Source: Prorocentrum cordatum
Lineage: Eukaryota; Sar; Dinophyceae; Prorocentrales; Prorocentraceae
Assembly (NCBI GenBank): GCA_963575745.1
Contig: CAUYUJ010021676.1
Coordinates: 20,001-47,500 of the forward strand
Length of the DNA: 27,500 nucleotides
Reading direction: 5' to 3'
The translations under genes and the position numbers were made by a program. Below the pieces are notes generated by a model. It saw only the letters and a program-made list of their open reading frames with translations, had not been told where the DNA came from and did not search any database. How positions within the stretch are numbered: position 1 is the first letter of the stretch; each line of letters starts with the position of its first letter. Shown here piece after piece: positions 11,592 to 19,770 of this stretch.

Positions 11592-11642
11592 GACACGTTC
11601 TCAGGAAACCGCGGAAGTAAGCGGGCTCAGATATGCAGCCAG

Positions 11643-11664
11643 CTTCGAGCCAAAACGGCTACTG
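11643..11664 (-). promoter_or_regulatory. DinoSL relict upstream of the 10154-11591 gene
   Basis: Read on the minus strand, this gives TAGCCGTTTTGGCTCGAAG. The known dinoflagellate spliced leader ends in CCATTTTGGCTCAAG after CCGTAG. The match is near complete: one A-to-G change and one extra G. It lies 51 nt before the ATG and is preceded by CTCAG. A genomic copy of the leader next to a gene is the known mark of a retroposed, previously trans-spliced mRNA. Confidence 0.75.
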
Positions 11665-12600
11665 AGGTGGCGAACGGCGCTGGCATTTCGGGGAATCTCT
11701 GGTTTCTGTCACGGCGCCGCCCTATAATGTTCGAGCGGGCCCCAGTTGGGCCCCCAGAGGTTGGCAGGGGTTACGTTCTCATGGTCGATATCACTGTTCA
11801 TCTTACTCAATCGATCTCACCATCGATCTCATCTAACCATCCACTGATTGGGGTACTTCTCCTGTGTAATGCTATATCAAACGCCCGCGCCCACGCTGTC
11901 AGAGGGGAAGGGGATCTGATTGTTTGTTGACTGGCGTGATCATATTTCTTCCTGTCTGTTGTTGCGTGCGCTGCTCATCGCTTCATCCTTCCCCATTCAA
12001 CCCCAGACCCTGTCTACCATGCTCCGTGTCTTGAGCTTCCTCCTCGGTTTGCGTTTGCCTATCTGATCCTCGAAGTCGTGAACATCCGCATTCCTTCATT
12101 GTTCATCGTATTATGTATTCCTCCATCTTCTCTCCATCCATGCTCCCCCCTCTTCCCTCCAAGAGGTCCTCCTCCGACCATTGCCCTGCAGCACGGGGCG
12201 CGGGGTCGCCTTGATCCGGTAGGTTATCGCACGCCGATCTGCGTTTCCTCCAGCTAGGTGGCATATCCCTGGGCGGAGCGCAGGACGAGTGGGACGAGGA
12301 CGATGAGCAGCTGTAAACGGATGAGACAGACGAGGAGGGCAGGAGGAGCAAGTGAGACGAGACGGCACTTTGGGACCCTCTGGAACCTTGGGAGGAGGGA
12401 GGAAGCCCAAAGAGCCGACGATCACATTCTGAACTGCCCGACTGGGAATGAGACCCTTTTTGAAACGAATGCGTGGGGAAACGAATGATTCTGAGAGCGC
12501 GGACGTCGGCAGGGACCTCACAAGGAAATCAGCATCGGAGCGATCGGATCGCAGCCCCCCCCTTGAAATCCAGGAGCCTGGTTGGCCCCGACCCGTCCTA
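11665..12600. other. No gene recognised
   Basis: AT-richer than its surroundings in 11790-12110, with short TCGATCTCA/CATCGATCTCA repeats near 11808-11835. The open frames at 12100-12610 have no motif I recognise. Confidence 0.5.
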
Positions 12601-12717
12601 CGCCAACTCACGCCAACTCACGCTAACTCACGATAACTCACGATAACTCACGCTAACTCACGCTAACTCACGCTAACTCACGCTAACTCACGCTAACTCA
12701 CGCCAACGTTCGTTTGC
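12601..12717. repeat. Decamer tandem array, CGCTAACTCA x 11
   Basis: Eleven perfectly phased 10-bp units from 12601 to 12710, then a partial CGCCAAC. The variable bases within the unit give, in order, CGCC, CGCC, CGCT, CGAT, CGAT, then CGCT six times. Homogenised units lie toward the right end and variants toward the left. There are no spacers. Confidence 0.97.
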
Positions 12718-13086
12718 GAGTCGGGGCAGAGCAGGGCGGGGCGGGCGGGGTGGGATTGGGGGCGTGGCGGGCGGAGGGGGAAGGGGGGGCGAGGGCCGCG
12801 GAGGAGGGCTTAGGGGCGGGAAGTGCGGAGGGAGGGGGAGGGCGAGGGGGGGAGTGGATCCATGATGGGTTGGGTCCCACTGTGGAGACCCCACATGAGC
12901 ACAATGACCCCAAGGTAGTCCAGCACGAGATGGGATCGAGATGTGAGGATGCTTCAGCGTGCGCCGCAGCGCGTCGGTTCCTGAGCAATGCCAACCTATA
13001 GGGCCATCCATGGAAAAGGAGGAGCAAAGGAGAGATACTGTGCATAAAGGTGGAGGCGGAGGGAGGCTAAGGAGGTGGCCGCGGGA
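12718..13086. other. G-rich stretch with quadruplex-type motifs; no gene
   Basis: 12734-12762 has G runs of 3 to 5 separated by one or two bases, a textbook G-quadruplex pattern on the plus strand. G-runs continue to about 12855. 12856-13086 is mixed sequence with no gene I recognise. Confidence 0.7.
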
Positions 13087-14100
13087 TCACCCGAGCGGGG
13101 ATGGCTCGGGCATTAGCACCCTCAACACTTCAGGGAATAGGGCAGTATCGAACTCCTCGGTCGCCGGCGCCGCCTCATCGTCTGAAGAATCGATGTTCTC
13201 AGCATGCGTGGATCGGAACGCGACGAAACACTCGAACACTTTGTCGGCAAACTCTGGGGTGTACTCTTGGGTTTTCTTGAGCCCCTTGCTTCCACATACA
13301 CCCCTTTTCCCGTTGAACACTTCGTAAATAACTGTATCAACATTTGTCGATTTGAACTTCTTCGGTCGTTGTCTATGGAGCCCCCGCACCCAGCCAGAGT
13401 TGCCGAACAACGAGCTTGGTTTCAACGTGCAAGCACCGAAGGCACCCATCATAGTCGAGACTTCAACCCAATCGACGGTCTTAGCAACCCACTGCATAGC
13501 CGGATGATGTACCATCAACGATTTCAGAGGTTGTTCTAATCCCCACCAGGCGTGCTTCGCATGACACAATCCCATCAGCACAGCACTCCGAGCAACTTGA
13601 ATGTTACCTTGCCGAACTGTTTGACTATCCGCCCTTCCCAGCGGGCGAGTACGGGTTCTCTTGGTCGAGCTCGAGGCCAACCAAATCCAAGTGCTGCATA
13701 CAGTTGCAAACCATGCGAGGCCATCGCCAGAAAGTCTCATCATGCATACCAGTGCGAAGATGAAGCCCTGAGGAGAGCACAGGTCATTGTTAGCCGGATC
13801 GTACTCGATGTCGTAACCCACAGCAGGGAGCCCCACACTCACAAACTTGGAATAGATATGTCCAACACCACTGAAATATTCGATGCAATCGATGCTTTGG
13901 GACGGGAATTCAGGCATGTGCGTCAGGGCAAACATGATCGGATACAGCAACTTCGGCATTCCCATCTTTTTCATAGTCTTGTATGTGTACAAACTGACCC
14001 CAATGCCCTCGGCAACGCACGACTGAGACAAAGAAGATGGCATGTACGGATGTAGAGCATCGTCGGAAGTCTTCTGTGTGAGCCTGCGTTTGGGCGCCAT
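13087..14100 (-). CDS. Methyltransferase-like protein, dinoflagellate family, intact
   Basis: Uninterrupted 337-codon frame, ATG at 14098-14100, TGA at 13087-13089. CIEYFSGVGHI near residue 72 followed by GYDIEYDP resembles the glycine-rich motif I and acidic motif II of SAM-dependent methyltransferases. VCSTWIWLASSS sits where a catalytic Pro-Cys would be in a C5 DNA methyltransferase, and WGLEQPLKSLM, TMMGAFGACTLKPSSLFG and YTPEFADKVF follow in the order I recall from a dinoflagellate family. The canonical PCQ is absent, so catalysis is uncertain. An acidic Ser/Asp/Glu tail ends the protein. The start is supported by a T8 plus CTCAG acceptor ending 10 nt upstream. No intron is needed. Confidence 0.8.
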   Translation of the reverse strand: MAPKRRLTQKTSDDALHPYMPSSLSQSCVAEGIGVSLYTYKTMKKMGMPKLLYPIMFALTHMPEFPSQSIDCIEYFSGVGHIYSKFVSVGLPAVGYDIEYDPANNDLCSPQGFIFALVCMMRLSGDGLAWFATVCSTWIWLASSSTKRTRTRPLGRADSQTVRQGNIQVARSAVLMGLCHAKHAWWGLEQPLKSLMVHHPAMQWVAKTVDWVEVSTMMGAFGACTLKPSSLFGNSGWVRGLHRQRPKKFKSTNVDTVIYEVFNGKRGVCGSKGLKKTQEYTPEFADKVFECFVAFRSTHAENIDSSDDEAAPATEEFDTALFPEVLRVLMPEPSPLG

Positions 14101-14110
14101 CGGAATGCCT

Positions 14111-14130
14111 CTGAGAAAAAAAACGGCTGC
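14111..14130 (-). promoter_or_regulatory. Probable trans-splice acceptor, with leader-relict core
   Basis: On the minus strand this reads GCAGCCG, eight T, then CTCAG, ending 10 nt before the ATG of the methyltransferase-like gene. Polypyrimidine plus CAG is a good 3' splice site for addition of the spliced leader. The preceding AG|CCGTTTT matches the cores at 11648-11658 and 18385-18395, so an older relict may underlie it. Confidence 0.6.
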
Positions 14131-14279
14131 AAGTGTTCAGAGGCCCCTCAGGAGCCGAAAGCCCTTATGACCCCCCGATGTGTGTTCTTATGTTTGTTTG
14201 CTTGGGGGGGGGCTTCGAGCGTTTCTTTTTGCGAGAGGGGAGCGCTGCTGCCCCTCACCATTTGTTGTTTGAACCATTC
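14131..14279. other. Short intergenic stretch
   Basis: Mixed sequence with a G9 run near 14204-14212; nothing recognisable. Confidence 0.5.
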
Positions 14280-14600
14280 CCAACCTTAACGCTGTTGTTA
14301 TTGAACCAAGTTGTTATTGAACCATTTCCAGCAGTCCTGTTATTTGCATTGTCCGTGCTGTTGTTGTTTGAGTTGTTGCTGTTATCTGGTATTTATGTTG
14401 GTATGTGAGTTGTTAGTTGAGTTGTTATTTGAGATGCTACTTGAGTTGTTGTTCGACTTGTTATTTGGCATATGAGTTGTTATTTCAGTTGTTGTTGTTG
14501 AGTTGTTATTTTAGAGGTTCAGTGGGTTGTTATTCGATTTGTTATTTGAGTTGTTATTTGAGTTGTTATTGTCTTCGCCAAGTTGTCTTCGCCAAGTTGT
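14280..14600. repeat. GTTGTTATTTGAG minisatellite
   Basis: Degenerate tandem units of 12-15 bp around GAGTTGTTATTT with drift (GAACCAAGTTGTTATT early; CGATTTGTTATTTGAG late). The right end has two copies of GTCTTCGCCAAGTTG (about 14571-14600) running straight into the hairpin at 14601. Confidence 0.85.
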
Positions 14601-14637
14601 GAGCATTATGTTGGGAATGATTCCCAACATAATGCTC
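14601..14637. repeat. Perfect 17-bp-stem hairpin
   Basis: Left arm GAGCATTATGTTGGGAA (14601-14617), loop TGA, right arm the exact reverse complement (14621-14637). The perfect arms contrast with the degenerate repeats beside them. Confidence 0.95.
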
Positions 14638-14991
14638 TTGTCCTGGAACATCGCAGCCCTGGGGCCCTTCATCCCCTCGGGATCTCATCGCTCTACAAAG
14701 TGCTGTGATCGACCCTGCACGCTCAGAAAGCACGGCGGAGGGGGGCGGGGGCGGGGCGCACCATCGGCTGTCGACGACCTTGCCGTCGGTCCGCGGGCAG
14801 CCCGCCAGAGGAGCAGCTCGGCCAAAAAAGGCTCGACGGTCACAGAGCGCACCGGGGGGCGCGACGGATGGGCGTCGGAGCGGGGTCAGACCAGAGGAGG
14901 GGCCCGAACAACTCACCTCGAGGTGAGCCCACCTCCACTTCTTCCTCCTCCTTCTTCTCCTCCTTCTCCTTCCTCTTCCTCCTCCTCCTCC

Positions 14992-15023
<32 letters not shown>

Positions 15024-15697
15024 GTCCTCATCCCTCAGCCTCCTCTCTCGCCCTCCACAGGAGCGGAAGAGGGGGGAGTGGGGTGGCTATGGTTTGGGCT
15101 ATCGTTTCTCTGTTATCGTTTTGGCTTAGGCTCACTTTTGGCTATGGTATTGGATTGAGCTTTCAATTGAATGGCTCAAGCTTTGGCGATCGGCTGAGAC
15201 TGAGTGGTGCTCGACTCGAGGCATGCAGCCATGCAGAAACGAAGGACTCAAATGCTTCCACCGACGTCGGGCATTGCTGGGTGGATGGATGGAGAAGCGA
15301 TCTGGACTGCGGGCGGTGGGAGTGGGATGGAGTGGGATGGAGGAGGGTAGAGGGAAGTTGAGGGGGATGGAAGGGCATATATGATAGACGGGGATAGGGA
15401 ATGAAGGCGCAGAGCCTGGAAGGGGTCTGGAGGGTGGACTTACGCGGGGCTTGTTTTCCAAACCTTCCTAGTTTGTCTGAAACGGGCTCCGCTGCCCCCA
15501 GGACCTCGGAAAGTGTGAAGGGCCGAGGTCCCAGGGTCCCCGACAGCGGGCCTCCGAGCGCGGTCCCCCAGAGGTTCTGGAGGACCCTGGCTGTCGAGCT
15601 TCTCGACAGCCCTGAACGCCCCTGGAGCACTCTGGCCATATAGGCCGACCCAAGAGGCTCCTGGAGCACACTGTCCAGGCTGACTGGCTGCCTGGCG
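14638..15697. other. Intergenic: (TCC)n tract, leader-like motifs, no gene recognised
   Basis: 14935-15045 is a TCC/TTC tract on the plus strand. 15061-15180 holds several short GGCTATGGT/CGTTTTGGCT/CTTTTGGCTATGG motifs. 15299-15372 is a GGGATGGA-type repeat. I recognise no gene. Confidence 0.5.
15589..15611. other. Perfect 10-bp-stem hairpin 3' of the repeat-protein gene
   Basis: GGCTGTCGAG, loop CTT, CTCGACAGCC. It lies about 85 nt past the stop of the minus-strand gene ending at 15698, so it would fall in its 3' UTR or just after it. No role can be assigned. Confidence 0.8.
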
Positions 15698-18334
15698 TCA
15701 CGACGTGAGGCTCGCCTTCTGCTCCTTGGCGAAGTGCTTGGCCTCCGCCGCAGAGGCGAAGGACTGCTGATTGATGCTGTCGGCGATCGCATCGGCCATC
15801 ATCTTGCACTCCTCGAGCGTACGGTCCAGCGCGCCCGGGTGCAGCTGGCAGAGGGCCGTTTTTTTCCCACCACGATACATGAAGCACACCTGGTAAAATT
15901 GAGCCTGGCGCTCCGACTTGGGCACGGCCTTCGCGGGCGGCTGCACGAAGGACCCCTGGGGATCGTCGAGGTCTGGCATGACTGGATACTTTGCCTTCGC
16001 CTTCGCTTTCAGGACCTTCGGGGGCGTCTTCTTGTCCGAGGGCTTCTTCTTTTTGGGGTTCCTCTCCTTCTGGGTGATCGGGGTTCCGACGGAGTCCAAC
16101 GTGTCTGCAAGGTCACTTGAGCCGATCGGGAACCCCGCGTCCAGGTGAGGCAGGCCCTCATTGTCGGAGTCGGAGTCCTGGGAGGGGGGCGCAGCGGGGC
16201 CCCGCCTACACCATCCCCCTTTAGAAGGAGTCCTGCGAGGAGCGGAGATGGGACCAGGGGAGAGAAGAGAAGTGGAGGGTGGGCGAGGGCAGGTAGGGGA
16301 GTTGGTCTCATGTCTCCCTTTGACCCCCTCCTCCTCCTCCTCCTCCTCCTCCTCCTCCTCCTCCTTCTCCTCCTCCTCCTCCTCCTCCTCCTCCTCCTCC
16401 TCTTTCCTCCTCCTCCCCCTCCTCCTCCTCCTCCTCCTCCTCTTCCTTCTCCTTCTCCTTCTCCGCCTCTCTCTCCTCAGTTTCCCCTCTCTTCATCTCT
16501 TCCTTCTCTGTCTCCTCACTTCATCTCTTCCCCCATTCATCCTTTTCTCGTCGATCTTATTCCTCCTCTTCCTCCTCCTCCTCATTCTCCTCCTCTTTTT
16601 CCTCCTCCTCCTCCTGCTCCTCCTCCTCATCATCATCATCCTCCTGCTCATCCATCCTCCTCCCATTCGGTCCTTAATCTCGAATGTTTTGCCGATCATC
16701 TCGTCCAGCGCGTCGAGGGCGGCCGTCGTCTTGGCCTCCAGGCGGTCGTGGTAGCGCGAGGAGCTCTCGATGGGGACGTCGCCGATGTGGTCGTCGGGTT
16801 CGAGCAGGATGCCGTACTTGCCACCCTGCGTGATGATAGAGTCGATCCCCTGGGCCTTCTCGGCGCGTCGCACTTGCCACTCGGGCAACTCTGCCGAGCA
16901 GGGCCCCGCTGGAGCCACCGGGAAGCCGTCGTCACCGTCGAGAGTCTTCATGTCCGAGCTGCCTAGCGGGAAGCCGCGGTCGCCGTCGAACGTCTTCATG
17001 TCCGAGCTGCCTAGCGGGAAGCCGTCGTCGCCGTTGAACGTCTTCATGTCCTCGCTGCCTAGCGGGAAGCCGTCGTCGCCGTCGAACGTCTTCATGTCCT
17101 CGCTGCCTAGCGGGAAGCCGTCGTCGCAGTCGAACGTCTTCAGGACCGAGCTGCCTAGCGGGACGCCGTCGTCATCGTCGAACGTCTTCATGTCCTCGCT
17201 GCCCAGCGGGAAGTCGCCGTCGAACGTCTTCAGGTCCTCGCTGCTTAGCGGGAAGCCGTCGTCGATCGCGATCGCCTCCATGTCCTCGCTGCCTAGCGGC
17301 GTGCCGTCGATGCTCTCGTCGTTGATCGGCATGGGCTCGTCCTCGAAGTTGTCCTCGACCTTGCCGTCCTCGATCGCGTCGTCCTCGTCCTCCGAGGCCT
17401 CGCCGAAGTGGAGCTCGCGCCTGGTGTCATCAGCATCAGCATCAGGGTACTCGTCGTCGAACTCGTGCTCAGTTTTGCTGCCAGCATGGCTCTCTGCCTC
17501 GGTGTCCGACTCGATCACCTGAACAGCGGACGTGGCGATGAATGATTCCTCGTGGATTCTCGAAACTTGTCTCCTCTTCCTCCTCCTCCTCCTCCTCCTC
17601 CTCCTCCTCCTCTTCCTCCTCCTCCTCCTCCTCCTCCTCCTCCTCTTCCTCCTCCTCCCTCTCTTCCTCCTCCTCCTCCTCCTCCTCCTCCTCCTCCCTC
17701 TGCTCTCCCCCTCCCCTCCCTCCTCCTGGAAAGCTTTTTGGGGTTCTCTCCTGGAGGGGGCTGAGGGGGAGGAGGAGAGGAGGGAGTCCGATCTTTTTGA
17801 GCAAGTGCAAGCTAGGCTGTCCTGAGAGTCGCTTCTCGCAGGACTCGGCGTCGTCGGAGTGGCACCGCCCTGGCTGAGGACGAACTTCAGGCGCTGCATC
17901 GGCACGCTCTTGCTCCGATCGGGGCTTCGGCTGAAGCACGACCAGATATATCCCCACAGCATGTGGAGCTTCTCCGACTCCTCCCTGCACCACATAGCGC
18001 TGGTCCGCTCATTGCCACTGAGCTTGAAGGCCGTCAGAGCATCAGCAGCTCGAAGGCCATCTCGGATCTGCACCGACGGCGGCGGCGGACCCGGCAAAGA
18101 GGCCAACAACTCCTTCAGGCATTCGAACGTGCCGGGCTTCTCGAAGCACGACATGGTCACCTTCTCCAGCGCTGGAGACTGCGAATCTTTCTCAAGTTCT
18201 GTGAGCGGCTCGCCAGGCGTCCACATCTCGCTGCGTACCAAGGCGGCCGCGTATGATCCGACCTGACTCTTGGCCTTCTCGCACTGCGCCTCGGCGTCCT
18301 GGCCGTAGTACGCGGCGAACACACGATTGGCCAT
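15698..18334 (-). CDS. Dinoflagellate repeat protein with at least one intron
   Basis: ATG at 18332-18334, TGA at 15698-15700. The frame is also open upstream to a GTG at 18382, but the ATG (MANRVFAAYYG) fits the leader relict 50 nt before it. N-terminal domain of about 170 residues with WTPGEPLTELE, FEKPGTFECLKELL, LTAFKLSGNE and LWGYIWSCF, a pattern I recall from dinoflagellate proteins of unknown role. Then an acidic segment, then eight units of GFPLGSEDMKTFDGD, then ELPEWQVRRAEKAQG and an EMIGKTFEIK stretch. The frame then enters a microsatellite; removing 16178-16672 joins phase 0 to phase 0 and continues with a diverged ninth unit (AGFPIGSSDLADTLDS), a Lys-rich basic stretch, and a final compact domain (QFYQVCFMYRGGKKTALCQLHPG). 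A second GAG tract at about 17572-17712 stays in frame as poly-Arg and may be another intron. Function unknown. Confidence 0.7.
16178..16672 (-). other. Predicted GA-AG intron filled with (GAG)n
   Basis: On the minus strand the donor side reads ATTAAG|GACCGAATGG and the acceptor side CCCCCCTCCCAG|GACTCC. Both junctions carry AG|GAC, so a 5-bp direct repeat flanks the segment. Removal (495 bp) keeps phase 0. The interior is almost wholly GAG/GGA repeats on the sense strand, with a C-rich run before the acceptor. GA donors and short direct repeats at intron ends are known for dinoflagellates. Without removal the product would end in poly-Arg at a stop near 16493, leaving the ninth repeat unit and C-terminal domain stranded. 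Confidence 0.65.
16915..17310 (-). repeat. 48-nt coding repeat (GFPLGSEDMKTFDGD)
   Basis: GCCTAGCGGG-type anchors on the plus strand at 16961, 17009, 17057, 17105, 17153, 17201, 17243 and 17291: 48-nt steps except one of 42. Every step is a multiple of three. The encoded unit is D-G-F-P-L-G-S-(E/S)-D-M-K-T-F-D-G-D. Confidence 0.95.
17572..17712 (-). repeat. (CTC)n tract within the repeat-protein gene
   Basis: On the sense strand it is (GAG/GGA)n. It is read as poly-Arg in frame, but may be intronic: CAG|GAC near 17838 and GAG|GAA near 17553 are in-phase candidate junctions, both AG|GA. The acceptor side lacks a pyrimidine run, so this is uncertain. Confidence 0.55.
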
Positions 18335-18380
18335 GGCCGCTGCGCTCTCTGGCGTCTGCAGCCTGGCTCTATGAAAGAGC

Positions 18381-18401
18381 ACACAGCCAAAACGGCTGCA
18401 G
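18381..18401 (-). promoter_or_regulatory. DinoSL relict directly after a splice acceptor
   Basis: The minus strand reads TTGCTGTCTTCTGCAG followed by CCGTTTTGGCTGTGTG. A pyrimidine-rich acceptor is therefore followed by a relict lacking the leader's first bases, the arrangement expected when CCGTAG in an old leader, or an AG at the same place, serves as the next acceptor. The 11-bp core (AGCCAAAACGG on the plus strand, 18385-18395) is identical to that at 11648-11658. Confidence 0.65.
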
Positions 18402-18479
18402 AAGACAGCAAGACCATGCCCAAGCTCTCTGGAGCGGTGGATCCCAGGAAATCCACGGTGAACATTGGGCCCTCAGGGT

Positions 18480-18699
18480 AAGGAAGAGCATGGCCGAGGA
18501 GAAGAGGAGAAGGAGGATAAGGAAGTGGAGGAGGAGGGGGAAGAGGAGGAACGCGAGGAGGAACACGAGGAGGAGGAGGAGGAGGAGGAAGAGGAGGAGG
18601 AACACGAGGAGAAGGAGGAGGAGGAAGAGGAGGAGGAGGCGAAGGAGGAACAAGGAGGAGAGGCAGGAGGAGGAGGAGGAGAAGGAGGAGGAGGACGAC

Positions 18700-18731
<32 letters not shown>

Positions 18732-18958
18732 GGAGGAGGAGGCAGAGAGGAGGGAGGAGTGAGGGAGGGAATACAGGGAGAATGAGGGAGGAGGAGGAGG
18801 AGGAGGAGGAGGACGAGGACGAGGAGGAGTGGGAGGGGGAGGAGGAGGAGGAGGAGGAGGAGGAGGAGGAGGAGGAGGAGGAGGAGGAGGAGGAGGAGGA
18901 GGAGAGGAGGGAGGAATGAGATGAGGAGGAGGGGAGAGGAGGGAGGAGGAGGAGGGAC
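18480..18958. repeat. Homopurine (GGA/GAG)n tract
   Basis: Roughly 470 bp of almost uninterrupted purines on the plus strand, with only scattered C or T (AACACGAGG, GACGAAGATG). Glu/Arg and Ser/Leu frames through it are repeat products. It lies upstream of the minus-strand gene that starts at 18334, with purines on the strand opposite to the gene's own GAG tracts. Confidence 0.95.
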
Positions 18959-18969
18959 ACGCAGCCTTC

Positions 18970-19770
18970 TTGGGAGTCCAATTGCGGCCTCTTGAGGGGC
19001 CTCCTGAGGGGCCTCTTGGGGGCCTACTGAGGGGCCTCTTGGGGGCCTCTTGAGGGGCCTCTTTGAGCCCCTTTGGGGGCCTCTTGGGGGCCTCTTGAGG
19101 GGCCTCTTGGGGCTTTTAGGTGGTCCGTAGGGGCCTCCTGGAACCGTTTTGGGGCCGTCTTGGGGTCCTCTCGGGCTCTCGGAGCCTCCAGAGCCAGTCT
19201 GGGGGCCCTCTCGGAGGCTGTTGGCGCCTCTCGGGGCATCTCTTGGGCGAACAAACGAACGAAGCAGCCGAAACGACACGCCAGTGACAATTGCACACCA
19301 CATGCGTGCGCAAGGCGGCCAGGATCCGCGTCGACGCGCCAAATGCGCGCCGGGAGGACGGAGGAGTGGGAAAGGTTTTTGCACACCACATGCGTGCACA
19401 AGGCGGCCAGGATCCGCGTCGACGCGCCAAATGCGCGCCGGGGGGACGGAGGAGTGGGAAAGGTTTTTTGGGGGCCCTAAGACAAAACACTTGCTGGCCA
19501 ACTTTCCTGGGCCGTCTTGGGGCCGTCTCGGGGCTCTCTCGGAGTCCCCTGGGCCAGTCTTGGGGCTCTCTCGGGACCTCTCGGGGCCTCTTCGGGCATC
19601 TTTTGGGCAGCCGTGGGAAGTGTTTTTGGGAAGCCCTCTCAAGAAACACTTGCTGGACATCATTCCTGGGCCGTCTTGGGGCCGTCTTGGAGCTCTTTTG
19701 GGGCTTTCTTGGGCCGTCTTGGGGCTCTCTTGGGCCGTTTCGGGGCCCTCTTGTGCCGTCTTGGGGCACT
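18970..19770. repeat. G/T-rich repeat field (GGGGCCTCTTG and GGGCCGTCTTG units)
   Basis: 18985-19120 is built from GGGGCCTCTTGGGGGCCTC-like units. 19500-19770 is built from GGGCCGTCTTGGGGC units. A longer unit recurs: ACACTTGCTGG plus CCTGGGCCGTCTTGGGGCCGTC near 19486 and again near 19644, about 158 bp apart. The minus strand is open as a Pro/Lys/Ala-rich frame (PKTAQEGPETAQESPKTAQ), a pattern common in repeat-derived dinoflagellate predictions; I do not call it a gene. Confidence 0.85.
19293..19468. repeat. 88-bp tandem duplication
   Basis: 19293-19380 and 19381-19468 are near-identical: GTGCGCAAG against GTGCACAAG, and GGGAGG against GGGGGG. Each contains GCACACCACATGCGTGC, a GCGTCGACGC palindrome and a terminal T run. 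Confidence 0.95.

Noticed and set aside
12601-12717. Possible CRISPR-like array
   Set aside because: Units are 10 bp and contiguous with no spacers, and the genome is eukaryotic in character.
14638-14670. LLSWNIAALGPF on the plus strand, like the start of a LINE endonuclease
   Set aside because: Only about a dozen residues match, and nothing of an endonuclease follows.
16493-18382. Reading the repeat-protein gene as a single 629-residue exon ending in poly-Arg
   Set aside because: The diverged ninth repeat unit and a sensible C-terminal domain lie beyond, in phase after removing 16178-16672.
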